Made by a program: the position numbers and the translations under genes | Assembly (NCBI RefSeq): GCF_006715055.1 | Contig: NZ_VFMN01000001.1 | Coordinates: 1,550,001 to 1,614,000 of the forward strand | Length of the DNA stretch: 64,000 nucleotides | Source of the DNA: Lapillicoccus jejuensis | GTDB lineage: Bacteria > Actinomycetota > Actinomycetes > Actinomycetales > Dermatophilaceae | Direction of reading: 5' to 3' | Shown: one piece after another, positions 1 to 8,369 of the stretch | Layout of the letters: each line of letters opens with the position of its first letter | Numbering within the stretch: position 1 is the first letter of the stretch | Notes under the pieces: model-generated | Seen by the model: only the letters and a program-made list of their open reading frames with translations | Databases searched by the model: none | What the model was told of the DNA's origin: nothing

Positions 1-1
1 C

Positions 2-1510
2 GTGGCCCGCGACCTGCCGCGCGTCGGCGAGCGCCGGCCGCCGGAGACCCCCGACCTCGTCACCGTCCCCACGCTCGAGGACCCGGTGGTCCGCGAGGCC
101 AGCCACGTCGTCGGCGGGCCGATGGGCCGGTACGCCGTCCCGCTGGCCCACGGGCTGCGGGTCGTCGCCGCGCTGCTCGCCGCGCTCAGCGCGCTGACCA
201 TGGGCGCCGCCGTGATCGAGCGGGCGCACTGCGTCGACCAGGGCTGGAGCACCCCGGACCAGTTCTGGCACCTGTGCTTCTCGGACCTGCCGGCCACGTA
301 CAAGGACAACGGCCTCAGCGTCGGCGCCGTCCCCTTCCTCACTGGCGCGACCGGGTCGCCGACCCTGGCCCAGCCGCCGCTCACCGCGGTGACGATGACC
401 GTCGTGGCCCAGCTCGTCCCCGACGGCGACGCGCAGCACCGCATGCTCCTGTACTTCGTCCTGTGGGCCGCGCTCGCGGGGATCCTCCTCGCGCTGACGA
501 CGTGGTGGACGGCGATGTCGGTGCCCCGGACCCCGTTCCGGGCCGCGCACGTCGCGCTCTCCCCGGTCGTCGTCCTCACCGTCGTCGTCGCGCCCGACGT
601 CCTCGGGGTCGCGCTCGTCGCGGCCGGGCTGTGGGCGTGGCGCCGGGAGCGGACGGTCGCCGCGGGCGCCCTGCTCGGCCTCGCCGTCTCCGCCCGCAGC
701 TACCCGGTGCTCGTCCTCGTCGCCCTGCTGCTCGTCGGGCTGCGGGCCGGGCGGGTGCCTGCCGTCGCCCGCACCCTGGGCGCGGCCGCCGGCACCGTCG
801 CCCTCGTCACCGGTCTGCTCGCCCTGCTCAACCCCGACGCGGCCCTCGCGGCCTACCGCGCCTGGGCCGGGTCGGCGGCCGGCTTCGGGTCGCCGTGGGT
901 GCTGCCGCAGCTGGCCGGCTACCCGCTGCCGGCCGGCGCGGTCACCGTGCTCGCCGTCGTCGGCTGGGTCGCCGCGCTGCTCGCCGGCGCGGTCCTGGCC
1001 CTGTCCAGCCCCCGCCGACCGGGGGTCGCCGAGGTCGCCCTCGTCATGGTCGCGATCGTCCTCGTCACCGGGAAGTCGGTGCCGGTGCAGAGCTCGCTGT
1101 GGCTCGTCCCGCTCGTCGCCCTCGTCGGCCTGTCCTGGCGCGACCACCTGGTCTGGGCCGGTGTCGAGGCGCTCTACTTCGTCACCGTCTGGCTCTACAT
1201 CGCCGGGCTGTCGACCCCGGACCGCGGACTGCCGCCGGGCTGGTACTCCTTCTTCCTCGTCCTGCGGCTCGCCGGGATGGCGTGGCTGCTCGTGCGCACC
1301 TGGCGGATGGCGCGGTCGCGCTGGCCCGACCTGCGCGAGGAGGCGCAGGAGCGACGCCGTACGGCGGCCGAGGCCGGGCACGCGCTCGACCCGCAGCTGC
1401 TCGAGGCCCTCGAGGCCGCTGACGAGGAGGCCGCGGTCGAGGAGGAGACCGACCCGCTGGCCGGCCCCCTGCGCGGGGCCCGCGACGAGCTCATCGTCCG
1501 CTTCGGGTGA
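2..1510 (+). CDS. Polytopic membrane protein, GT87 (DUF2029)-like, possibly 5'-truncated
   Basis: The protein has about ten hydrophobic segments after a short cytoplasmic N-terminus, and a charged cytoplasmic tail rich in Glu and Arg after residue 440. The extracytoplasmic loop near residues 75-100 (CVDQGW, then HLCFSDLP) resembles the loop of GT87-type polyprenol-phosphate-mannose-dependent mannosyltransferase relatives. This gene commonly precedes rpsF in actinobacteria. A GTG lies at the second base of the window, so the gene could begin here or further upstream. Its 3' end overlaps the convergent gene at 1491-1901 by 20 nt. The enzymatic role is inferred from family resemblance and position only. 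Confidence 0.6.
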   Translation: MARDLPRVGERRPPETPDLVTVPTLEDPVVREASHVVGGPMGRYAVPLAHGLRVVAALLAALSALTMGAAVIERAHCVDQGWSTPDQFWHLCFSDLPATYKDNGLSVGAVPFLTGATGSPTLAQPPLTAVTMTVVAQLVPDGDAQHRMLLYFVLWAALAGILLALTTWWTAMSVPRTPFRAAHVALSPVVVLTVVVAPDVLGVALVAAGLWAWRRERTVAAGALLGLAVSARSYPVLVLVALLLVGLRAGRVPAVARTLGAAAGTVALVTGLLALLNPDAALAAYRAWAGSAAGFGSPWVLPQLAGYPLPAGAVTVLAVVGWVAALLAGAVLALSSPRRPGVAEVALVMVAIVLVTGKSVPVQSSLWLVPLVALVGLSWRDHLVWAGVEALYFVTVWLYIAGLSTPDRGLPPGWYSFFLVLRLAGMAWLLVRTWRMARSRWPDLREEAQERRRTAAEAGHALDPQLLEALEAADEEAAVEEETDPLAGPLRGARDELIVRFG

Positions 1511-1901
1511 CCGCCCCGCGGTCGAGCAGCCGACGGGTCATCCGGTCGTGCGCGGAGCCGACCGCGCCGAGGGCGCCGACCCCGGCCAGCCCGGCGGGCG
1601 CGAGCAGCAGCGGCGACAGCGCGAGGACGAGCGCCACCGCGGCGACGACGAGCACGGTGACGACGCCGAGCACGAGCCCGGCCACCACGTGGGTCGCCAC
1701 CCGTGCGGGGGAGGACGTCGGCGCGACGTCGCCGCCCACGGGGTACGACGCCCGGTAGCGCCGCACCCCCTCCCCGCGCAGCAGCCGCACCGTCGCCAGC
1801 ACGCTGCGCGGCAGCAGGTAGGCGCCGTCGACGACCGCGGTCGCCGCTGCCGTGGTGGAGGCGGGCGCCGTGGTCCGGGGCGCGGTGCCGGTCGTCGTCA
1901 T
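1491..1901 (-). CDS. Small two-helix membrane protein, unknown function
   Basis: This 136-residue protein starts at an ATG whose complement sits at 1899-1901. A Thr/Ala-rich N-terminus and a basic stretch (LLRGEGVRRYRASYP) are followed by a long hydrophobic block of about 40 residues that could form two membrane helices, then a basic C-terminus. It is transcribed towards, and overlaps by 20 nt, the upstream membrane protein gene. It also diverges from the rpsF operon. I do not recognise the family. Codon use and third-position GC fit a real gene. Confidence 0.55.
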   Translation of the reverse strand: MTTTGTAPRTTAPASTTAAATAVVDGAYLLPRSVLATVRLLRGEGVRRYRASYPVGGDVAPTSSPARVATHVVAGLVLGVVTVLVVAAVALVLALSPLLLAPAGLAGVGALGAVGSAHDRMTRRLLDRGAVTRSGR

Positions 1902-1984
1902 GGCCCCACCCTCGCGGTGGGGCGGGACGGGCGGCCATGCGTGGGCACCCTCAGCCACCCCCGACCGGCCCCTGAGCGGACCCC

Positions 1985-2057
1985 GAGCAGACTCGGAGCA
2001 GACTCGGAGCACCGTCGGCCCGACGATTTCTGGGGGAGGGTCCGCGCCCGGTAGTCT
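1985..2057 (+). promoter_or_regulatory. Candidate rpsF operon promoter with 11-bp tandem repeats
   Basis: TAGTCT at 2052-2057 is a good -10 hexamer; a weak TTTCTG lies 19 bp upstream (2027-2032). Just before it, GAGCAGACTCG is repeated exactly at 1985-1995 and 1996-2006 and begins a third time (GAGCACC, 2007-2013). The 11-bp period places the copies on one helix face, as expected for an activator or repressor site. That use is inference. Confidence 0.45.
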
Positions 2058-2204
2058 GAGCCGGTTGTCGTGGCCCGGTCGTCCCCTGTGGACGACGGAG
2101 CCGGCCTCCGCGCCGAGCGTGGGAGGCTCGTCACGGCACGACGTACGCACCCTCCTGTCACGGAGAGACCGTGACCGCCAAGACCGAAGGAGGTGGGTCA
2201 GCGC
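2058..2204 (+). promoter_or_regulatory. Structured 5' leader of the rpsF operon
   Basis: The untranslated leader would be about 140 nt long if transcription starts just after 2057. It contains two perfect hairpins: GTCGTCC/GGACGAC at 2078-2096 with loop CCTGT, and TCACGG/CCGTGA at 2158-2174 with loop AGAGA. The second lies just ahead of the Shine-Dalgarno sequence GAAGGAGG at 2186-2193. S6:S18-binding leaders are known in other phyla, so autoregulation is plausible, but I see no clear match to the published motif. Confidence 0.35.
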
Positions 2205-2492
2205 ATGCGTCAGTACGAACTCATGGTCATCCTCGACCCGGAGCTGGACGAGCGGACGGTCGCCCCGTCGCTCGACAAGTTCCTCACCGTCGTCAGCAAG
2301 GAGGGCGGCTCCGTCGACAACGTCGACATCTGGGGTCGCCGTCGCCTCGCCTACGACATCAAGAAGAAGTCCGAGGGCATCTACGCCGTCGTCAACCTGA
2401 CGGCCACCCCGGCCACGGCCCAGGAGCTGGACCGCCAGCTCGGGCTCAACGAGTCGGTCCTGCGGACCAAGCTCCTGCGCCCCGGCGCCTGA
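2205..2492 (+). CDS. rpsF: 30S ribosomal protein S6
   Basis: The 95-residue product begins [12 protein letters not shown] and contains the S6 hallmarks [13 protein letters not shown] and a C-terminal LLRPGA. S6 binds 16S rRNA with S18 in the platform of the small subunit. I chose the ATG at 2205 over an in-frame GTG at 2193 because the Shine-Dalgarno GAAGGAGG at 2186-2193 is 11 nt upstream and the family starts at MRxYE. It is the first gene of the rpsF-ssb-rpsR-rplI operon, with a 67-nt gap to ssb. Confidence 0.97.
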   Translation: MRQYELMVILDPELDERTVAPSLDKFLTVVSKEGGSVDNVDIWGRRRLAYDIKKKSEGIYAVVNLTATPATAQELDRQLGLNESVLRTKLLRPGA

Positions 2493-2559
2493 GCCCCACC
2501 GCGCACCCGCTCGACCCGTTCCACCCGCTGCACCCCGTCCCGCCCATCCCGGAGGACCC

Positions 2560-3201
2560 ATGGCAGGCGACACCGTCATCACGATCATCGGCAACATCAC
2601 CGGTGACCCTGAGCTGCGCTTCACCCCGTCCGGGGCCGCGGTCGCGAACTTCACCGTGGCCTCGACCCCCCGCGCGTTCGACCGCCAGTCGAACGAGTGG
2701 AAGGACGGCGAGACGCTCTTCATGCGGTGCTCCGTCTGGCGCGACGCGGCGGAGAACGTCGCCGAGTCCATCCAGCGGGGCACCCGCGTCATCGTGCAGG
2801 GCCGGCTGAAGTCGCGCTCGTACGAGACCAAGGAGGGCGAGAAGCGCACCGTCGTCGAGATGGAGGTCGACGAGATCGGCCCCTCGCTGCGGTACGCCTC
2901 GGCCAAGGTCACCAAGACCCAGCGCTCCGGCGGTGGCGGCGGTGGCGGCGGTTTCGGTGGCGGTGGCGGCGGCCAGCAGGGCGGCGGCTGGGGCGGAGGC
3001 TCCGGCGGCGGCCAGCAGGCCGAGGACCCCTGGGCCACCGGTGGTGGCAACGGGGGCTCCGGCGGCAACGGCGGCGGCCAGCAGGGCGGCGGCTGGGGCG
3101 GAGGCTCCGGCGGCGGCCAGCAGGGTGGCGGCAACCAGGGCGGCGGGAACCAGGGCGGTTGGGGCGGCGGCGCGCCGTCGTACGACGAGCCCCCGTTCTG
3201 A
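2560..3201 (+). CDS. ssb: Single-stranded DNA-binding protein
   Basis: The 213-residue protein has an N-terminal OB fold (about residues 1-115; start [19 protein letters not shown]). It continues into a very Gly/Gln-rich linker with repeated [12 protein letters not shown] blocks and ends in the acidic tip DEPPF, which recruits replication and repair partners. Its position between rpsF and rpsR is the standard actinobacterial arrangement. The linker DNA is repetitive and low in complexity, so length may vary between strains. Confidence 0.97.
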   Translation: MAGDTVITIIGNITGDPELRFTPSGAAVANFTVASTPRAFDRQSNEWKDGETLFMRCSVWRDAAENVAESIQRGTRVIVQGRLKSRSYETKEGEKRTVVEMEVDEIGPSLRYASAKVTKTQRSGGGGGGGGFGGGGGGQQGGGWGGGSGGGQQAEDPWATGGGNGGSGGNGGGQQGGGWGGGSGGGQQGGGNQGGGNQGGWGGGAPSYDEPPF

Positions 3202-3290
3202 GCCGACCCGCACGGCAAGACAGCAAGACCAGACAGACCCCATCCCGGGGCACAACCCCGGGCTCTCATCCCTAGAAGGAGAGCACCACG

Positions 3291-3527
3291 ATGGCCAAGC
3301 CCGTTGTGCGCAAGCCCAAGAAGAAGGCGAACCCGCTCAAGGCCGCCAAGGTCGAGAACATCGACTACAAGGACACCGCGCTGCTGCGCAAGTTCATCTC
3401 CGACCGCGGCAAGATCCGCGCGCGTCGCGTGACCGGCGTCTCCGTGCAGGAGCAGCGCCTCATCGCCACCGCCGTGAAGAACGCCCGCGAGATGGCGCTG
3501 CTGCCCTACAGCAGCTCCGCCCGCTGA
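3291..3527 (+). CDS. rpsR: 30S ribosomal protein S18, Cys-free form
   Basis: The 78-residue product carries the S18 core [20 protein letters not shown] and the C-terminal AREMALLPY. It partners S6 on the 30S platform. The CxxC zinc pair seen near the N-terminus of zinc-binding S18 proteins is absent ([13 protein letters not shown] here), so this is the zinc-independent form. A strong AGAAGGAG Shine-Dalgarno lies 10 nt or so before the ATG. It is 88 nt downstream of ssb and 17 nt before rplI. Confidence 0.96.
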   Translation: MAKPVVRKPKKKANPLKAAKVENIDYKDTALLRKFISDRGKIRARRVTGVSVQEQRLIATAVKNAREMALLPYSSSAR

Positions 3528-3544
3528 GCCGAGGAGACAGACAC

Positions 3545-3991
3545 ATGAAGCTCATCCTCACCCACGAGGTCACGGGTCTCGGTGCCGCCGGCGACGTCAT
3601 CGACGTCAAGGACGGCTACGCCCGCAACTTCCTCCTCCCGCGCGGCTTCGCGACGCCGTGGACCAAGGGCGGCCAGAAGCAGGTCGAGGCCATCACCGCG
3701 GCCCGCGCCTCCCGCGCGATCCACGACCTCGACGACGCCAAGCAGCTCAAGGGCCGCCTCGAGGCGCAGACCGTCACGGTCTCCGCCAAGGCCGGCCGCG
3801 GCGGCCGCCTCTTCGGCGCCGTCAGCGCGAGCGACGTCGCCGCGGCCGTCAAGGCCTCCGGTGGCCCGCAGCTCGACAAGCGCAAGATCGAGGTCGGCGG
3901 CCACATCAAGTCGACCGGCTCGTTCAACGCGACCGTCCGGCTCCACCCGGAGGTCCAGGCGACCCTCAAGCTCGAGGTCGTCGAGGCCTGA
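3545..3991 (+). CDS. rplI: 50S ribosomal protein L9
   Basis: The 148-residue protein starts [19 protein letters not shown] and has the typical [16 protein letters not shown] segment of the N-terminal rRNA-binding domain. A connecting helix (about residues 40-75) and a C-terminal domain ending in TLKLEVVEA follow. L9 stabilises the L1 stalk region of the 50S subunit. This is the last gene of the operon and is followed directly by a strong intrinsic terminator. Confidence 0.97.
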   Translation: MKLILTHEVTGLGAAGDVIDVKDGYARNFLLPRGFATPWTKGGQKQVEAITAARASRAIHDLDDAKQLKGRLEAQTVTVSAKAGRGGRLFGAVSASDVAAAVKASGGPQLDKRKIEVGGHIKSTGSFNATVRLHPEVQATLKLEVVEA

Positions 3992-4012
3992 CGGCCCACC
4001 CCGCCGTACGAC

Positions 4013-4049
4013 GACGCCCCCGCCCGGACCTGGTCCGGGCGGGGGCGTC
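4013..4049. terminator. Bidirectional terminator after rplI
   Basis: An 18-bp perfect inverted repeat has arms GACGCCCCCGCCCGGACC (4013-4030) and its exact complement (4032-4049) around a single unpaired base. It is followed by CGTTCTT on the + strand. It lies between rplI and the convergent gene at 4073, so it can serve both strands. Confidence 0.85.
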
Positions 4050-4072
4050 CCGTTCTTCGTGGGGGCGGGGCG

Positions 4073-5353
4073 TCAGCCGACCGCGGCGGCGACCGTGCCC
4101 GACAGGTCGACGACGACGTCGGCGGCGCCGACCGAGCCGTTCCAGAGCGCGATCCGGCCGTCCGGACCGACGGGCAGCAGCACCGTCGCCGACACCGTCT
4201 GCCCGGTCGCCCAGTTGACCAGCGACGCGGTCGGGACCCGGCCGCCGCTGGCGTAGCCGGTGAGGTAGCCGCCGGCCCGGGTGTTGGTGACCGTCACGGT
4301 GACGAGCACCGCCGACACCGTGCCCGGGGCGACGGCCAACGGTCCCGCCGCCATCGACACCGGGCGGGAGGTCCGCGGCGCGAGCGCGCCGAAGGTGGCC
4401 CCCGGCGCGCGGGTGTCGAGCTGGCGGTAGGGCAGGGCCACGGTCGTCGTGCCCGGGTCGGTGCCGGCCCCCGGGGTGAGGACGCCGACGAGGTCGGCGA
4501 CGAGGTGCACGGACCCGACCGAGGCGACGTACAGGGTGACCGAACCGTCGGGGGCCAGCGGTGCGACGACGAGCGAGGCGACGGTCTGCCCCGGGCGCCA
4601 GGTGAGCACCGACCCACCGGAGGGGGGCACGGGCTTGCCGCCGAGCGCGACGTACCCCGTCTGGGTGCCGGCGGTGGCGGTGAGGTTGAGGACGACCGCG
4701 CCCGCCCCGGCGGCCGGTCCGCCGTGGCCACCGAGGGTCAGCCGGGTCGACGAGGTCGGGGGCAGCGGGGTCGTCGTCGCGATCCCCACGGCCTTGCGGG
4801 TGTCGAGGACGCGCTGCGGCGACATCGGCGTGTAGGCGCCCGCCGTGGCGGGCTTGCCGGCGGCGACGTACCCCTCGACGTCGACGACGAGGTGCGCGGG
4901 CGCGGCCGACCCGCTCTCGAGGAGCAGCCGCCCGTCCTGCCCGACGCGGACGACGGCGGTGTTCGCGACCGTCTGCTGCGGCGCCCAGTTGAGCGAGCTG
5001 GTGGCCGGCATGTCCTCGTCGTCGGCCCAGGCGGTGAGGTAGCCGGCGGCCTGCGGCGCGGTGACGGTGAGGGTGACGACGACCGCGCCGACCCCGGTGG
5101 CCGGCAGCCCCGCGACCCGGGTCGTGTCGACGGGGACGATGCCGCCCCCGGGGACCGGGGTGCGCGTGGGGATGCCGACGGCGACGCGCGTGTCGAGGGC
5201 CCGCACCGGAGTGATCGGCACGTAGGTGCCCGGGGCCGGGGCGGTCACCGCGCCGGTCACAGCGGTGGCGGCGGGGGCCGGACCGGTGCCGGACAGGGCG
5301 AGCGCGGCGAGCAGGACGAGCGGCAGGACGAGCGGGCGCGGGCGCCGGGGCAC
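4073..5353 (-). CDS. Secreted protein with three repeats of a LDTR-type actinobacterial domain
   Basis: A GTG start at 5353 is preceded by GAAGAGGTG. A signal peptide (LVLPLVLLAALALSG) covers about residues 8-30. Three repeats of about 120 residues follow. Each opens with P-x-R-x-LDTR (RALDTR, RVLDTR, RQLDTR), then has an Ala-Val-rich beta segment, a GYLT/GYVALGG segment, an NW or TWRPGQTV segment and a VVDxxG/VADLVG end. The same repeat is common in secreted actinobacterial proteins, often beside hydrolases, and its function is not established. The gene is monocistronic and converges on rplI. Confidence 0.7.
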   Translation of the reverse strand: MPRRPRPLVLPLVLLAALALSGTGPAPAATAVTGAVTAPAPGTYVPITPVRALDTRVAVGIPTRTPVPGGGIVPVDTTRVAGLPATGVGAVVVTLTVTAPQAAGYLTAWADDEDMPATSSLNWAPQQTVANTAVVRVGQDGRLLLESGSAAPAHLVVDVEGYVAAGKPATAGAYTPMSPQRVLDTRKAVGIATTTPLPPTSSTRLTLGGHGGPAAGAGAVVLNLTATAGTQTGYVALGGKPVPPSGGSVLTWRPGQTVASLVVAPLAPDGSVTLYVASVGSVHLVADLVGVLTPGAGTDPGTTTVALPYRQLDTRAPGATFGALAPRTSRPVSMAAGPLAVAPGTVSAVLVTVTVTNTRAGGYLTGYASGGRVPTASLVNWATGQTVSATVLLPVGPDGRIALWNGSVGAADVVVDLSGTVAAAVG

Positions 5354-5508
5354 GGGGACACCTCTTCAGCAGGGACCGGGCGGGGGGAGGGGGAGGGCCC
5401 GGGGCTTCGGAGTCAACCACGCGCGGCGCCGTCGCGGGATGGTCCGTCCGGACCCGAAACGCGGCGTTCGGACCGCGTGCCGCACCGCCCGCCCGCATGA
5501 TGGTCCCC

Positions 5509-7377
5509 GTGTGCGACGACCACGACGACTGCCCCGACCTCGACCTGCACGCCCTCGGGCTGAGCGGCGCCCTGAGCACCGGCCGGGCCGTCGGGCACCC
5601 CTTCACCCGCCGCCAGGTGCTGCGCTGGGGGTCGGCCGCCGCCGCCGTCGCCTGGTTCGCCGCCCGCTCCGCCCCGCCGGCGCGGGCGCTGTCGGCGGGC
5701 CCCGCGGCGGTCGGTGGCCTGGTCCTGACGGACGGCACCCGTAGCCGGCGGCACGCGATGCACGTGCACTCCTCCGCCTCCGAGGGGCCGGGGTCGTTCG
5801 CCAACCAGATCGCCCTCGCCGACGCCAACGGCTGCGACGTCATCTGGCCGACCGAGCACGACTGGCGGATGTTCGCCGTCCCCGGTGACGACCGCATCGC
5901 CCGCGGCTACGCCTTCACGTCGCTGAAGTCGGCCGGGTGGACGTGGAAGCCGACCGCGTCGGGGGCGGCGACCGCGAGCCGGGCCCAGGTGACGCCGTAC
6001 CAGGGCGGCTCGGCGCTCGCGCTCGGGGTGACCGCGGGCGGCAACGCCACGACGGGGCTCAAGGCCACCACCCGCACCCACCTCTTCGAGGGCTCGGTCA
6101 TCGGGCGCAGCCTGCTCGCGCCCGCGACGGTGACGGCGCTGTCGGGGCAGGCCTGGTTCGAGGTCGTGCTCACCCTGTCCAACCAGGGCTCGCGGGTCCT
6201 GCACCTGGTCTACCGGTACGGCACGACCCCCGCCTCGCGGAGGCTGGTCAACGCCACGACCGCGCACGTCTTCGTGCCGGTCCGGGTCGGCGACACCATC
6301 GCCGACCCCGTCGACATCGAGGCCGACGTCGCCTCCTTCTTCGGCTCCGTCTGCGACCCGCAGGACAACTCGGTCGTCGGGATCACCGTGCAGGCCAACA
6401 CCGCCGGCGGCCGCGTCGAGGTGATGCTGCCGCGGCTCGACCTGCCCCGCGACGTCACCGGCCAGGCCGCGTTCGACGCGGTGTGCGCGATGTACGACCG
6501 GGTCGCCGCCGGCCGGACCGCCGTGTGGCGCAAGGGGATCGAGGTCTCCGGCACCGACAAGCACCACCTCGGCTGGTACGGCGACGACGCGACGAACCTG
6601 CCCTTCTCGGAGACGACGACGAGCCTCGAGGCCGCCGTCGCGCAGATCCGCGCCCGCGGCTCGATCGCCTCCTTCAACCACCCGTACGGCGTCGCGACCT
6701 CCACCGGGGTGCGCGACCCCGCCAAGATCCTCAAGGCCTACACGCAGATCCGCCCGAGCGGCGTCTACGGGGCCGACGTCATCGAGCTGGGCTACGACAG
6801 CCGCGGCGGGATGACGACCGACGACCACCTCGCCCTCGGCGACCTGCTGTGGTGCGACGGGGTCGTCATCACCGCCAACGGCGTCAGCGACGACCACAAC
6901 GGCAACACGTGGAAGAACACCTACCTCACCCAGCCGTGGTCGACCGGCACCCCCGCCGCCGACCTGGCGGCGCTGCGGACCGGGCGCGCCACCGTCACCC
7001 GCACCGGCTACGCCGGCGACCTCTGGGCCGAGCTCGACGGTCGCCCCATGGGGTCGGTGCCGAGCCGCACCCAGAACGCCCCCGGCACCCTCACCGTCCG
7101 CGCGAGCGGCGTGCCCGCCTCGTGGACCCTCGAGGTGGTCCGCGGCGCCGTCGTCCCCCTGGGTCGCCGGCGCACCGCGGCCGACCTCACCGTCACCCGG
7201 CTGCCCGGGTCGGCGCTCGCGTCGGGCTCGACCGACGTCGGCGTGGCCGGCGGCAACGGCTACGTGCGCGTCCTGCTGCGCGACGGCGCCGGGGTCGTGC
7301 AGCAGTTCGGCAACCCGGTGTGGTCGGGGGTGCCCAGCACCGCCGGGATCGACCCGGGGCGCGTCGTCGCGGTCTAG
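5509..7377 (+). CDS. Tat-exported PHP-type metallohydrolase, CehA/McbA-like (paralogue 1)
   Basis: The N-terminus holds a Tat motif (TRRQVLRWG) followed by a hydrophobic Ala-rich stretch. Candidate metal ligands are HVHSS, TEHDW, DKHHLGWYG, FNHPYG and SDDHNGN, in the order expected for the PHP phosphoesterase superfamily. The C-terminus ends in an immunoglobulin-like region with NPVWSGVP. I chose GTG 5509 because CATGAT lies 7 nt before it and because the paralogue at 8370 begins with the same MCD sequence; ATG 5497 or 5500 is possible. Pairwise similarity to the 8370 gene runs over the full length. The substrate is unknown. Confidence 0.65.
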   Translation: MCDDHDDCPDLDLHALGLSGALSTGRAVGHPFTRRQVLRWGSAAAAVAWFAARSAPPARALSAGPAAVGGLVLTDGTRSRRHAMHVHSSASEGPGSFANQIALADANGCDVIWPTEHDWRMFAVPGDDRIARGYAFTSLKSAGWTWKPTASGAATASRAQVTPYQGGSALALGVTAGGNATTGLKATTRTHLFEGSVIGRSLLAPATVTALSGQAWFEVVLTLSNQGSRVLHLVYRYGTTPASRRLVNATTAHVFVPVRVGDTIADPVDIEADVASFFGSVCDPQDNSVVGITVQANTAGGRVEVMLPRLDLPRDVTGQAAFDAVCAMYDRVAAGRTAVWRKGIEVSGTDKHHLGWYGDDATNLPFSETTTSLEAAVAQIRARGSIASFNHPYGVATSTGVRDPAKILKAYTQIRPSGVYGADVIELGYDSRGGMTTDDHLALGDLLWCDGVVITANGVSDDHNGNTWKNTYLTQPWSTGTPAADLAALRTGRATVTRTGYAGDLWAELDGRPMGSVPSRTQNAPGTLTVRASGVPASWTLEVVRGAVVPLGRRRTAADLTVTRLPGSALASGSTDVGVAGGNGYVRVLLRDGAGVVQQFGNPVWSGVPSTAGIDPGRVVAV

Positions 7378-7386
7378 CGTGAGGTC

Positions 7387-8280
7387 ATGGCCACCGACGT
7401 CCAGACCCTCGTGACCGACCTGTCCTTCGCCGAGTGCCCGCGCTGGCACGAGAGGCGGCTGTGGTTCGTCGACTTCTACACGCACGCGGTCTCCTCGTGC
7501 GCCGAGGACGGCAGCGACCTGCGCGTCGAGGCGCACGTGCCGCAGCAGCCGTCGGGGCTGGGGTGGCTGCCCGACGGGCGGCTGCTCGTCGTCTCGATGC
7601 GCGACCGCCGGCTGCTGCGCCGCGAGGCGGACGGCACGCTCGTCACCCACGCCGACCTCTCGGCGCACGTCACCGGCCACCCCAACGACATGGTCGTCGA
7701 CGAGCAGGGGCGGGCCTTCGTCGGCAACTTCGGCTTCGACCTCATGGGCGGCGCGGACGTCGCCCCGGCCGTCCTGCTGCGCGTCGACCCGGACGGCACG
7801 GTGACCCAGGTCGCCGACGACCTGTGGTTCCCCAACGGCTCGGTCATCACCCCGGAGGGGACGCTCCTCGTCGACGAGACCTTCGGCAACCGGGTCACCG
7901 CCTTCGACATCGCCGCCGACGGATCGCTGACCGACCGCCGGGTCTGGGCGCGGTTCGGCGAGCTGCCGACGGGGCGTGCGCTCGCCGACGTCCTGCCGCA
8001 GCTCGTCGTCGCGCCGGACGGGTGCGGGCTCGACGCCGAGGGATGCCTGTGGGTCGCGGACGCGACCAACGGGCGGGTCCTGCGGGTCAGGGAGGGCGGC
8101 GAGGTCCTCGAGGAGGTGCACCCCGGGACGGGCGTCTTCGCCTGCCAGCTCGTCGGCGACGACGGCCGCACCCTCGTCATGTGCTGCGCGCCGGACTTCG
8201 ACGAGCACGCCCGCAGCGCCGCCCGCGAGGCGAGCCTGCGGACCGTGCGGGTCGACGTCCCGCACGGGGGCCGCCCCTGA
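7387..8280 (+). CDS. SMP-30/gluconolactonase/LRE family protein
   Basis: The 297-residue protein has the six-bladed propeller pattern of SMP-30 enzymes: ECPRWH near the N-terminus (metal-binding Glu), PSGLGWLPDG, the HPNDMVVD motif (Asn and Asp ligands), FPNGSVITPEG and WVADATNGRVLRV. Family members are calcium- or zinc-dependent lactonases. The upstream stop codon TAG (7375-7377) forms the hexamer TAGCGT ending 6 nt before this ATG, so it may have its own leaderless promoter. It sits between two PHP-type paralogues, which suggests a shared pathway. Confidence 0.8.
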   Translation: MATDVQTLVTDLSFAECPRWHERRLWFVDFYTHAVSSCAEDGSDLRVEAHVPQQPSGLGWLPDGRLLVVSMRDRRLLRREADGTLVTHADLSAHVTGHPNDMVVDEQGRAFVGNFGFDLMGGADVAPAVLLRVDPDGTVTQVADDLWFPNGSVITPEGTLLVDETFGNRVTAFDIAADGSLTDRRVWARFGELPTGRALADVLPQLVVAPDGCGLDAEGCLWVADATNGRVLRVREGGEVLEEVHPGTGVFACQLVGDDGRTLVMCCAPDFDEHARSAAREASLRTVRVDVPHGGRP

Positions 8281-8369
8281 GGGGCCTGCCGCGTTGCACG
8301 AGCGACCACCTCGTGCACCGTCCGGGCGACCCGCACCGGCCGGGGCCCGTCGCACCGCACACTCCTCGG

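Noticed and set aside
2935-3175. Regularly repeated GGCGGCCAGCAGGGCGGC blocks in ssb, which could look like a repeat array
   Set aside because: They encode the Gly/Gln-rich linker of SSB; there are no spacers of CRISPR type.
5361-5375. CTTCAG upstream of the triple-repeat protein as a fourth SARP site
   Set aside because: Only a single copy is present and it overlaps the Shine-Dalgarno sequence; the second 11-bp unit is missing.
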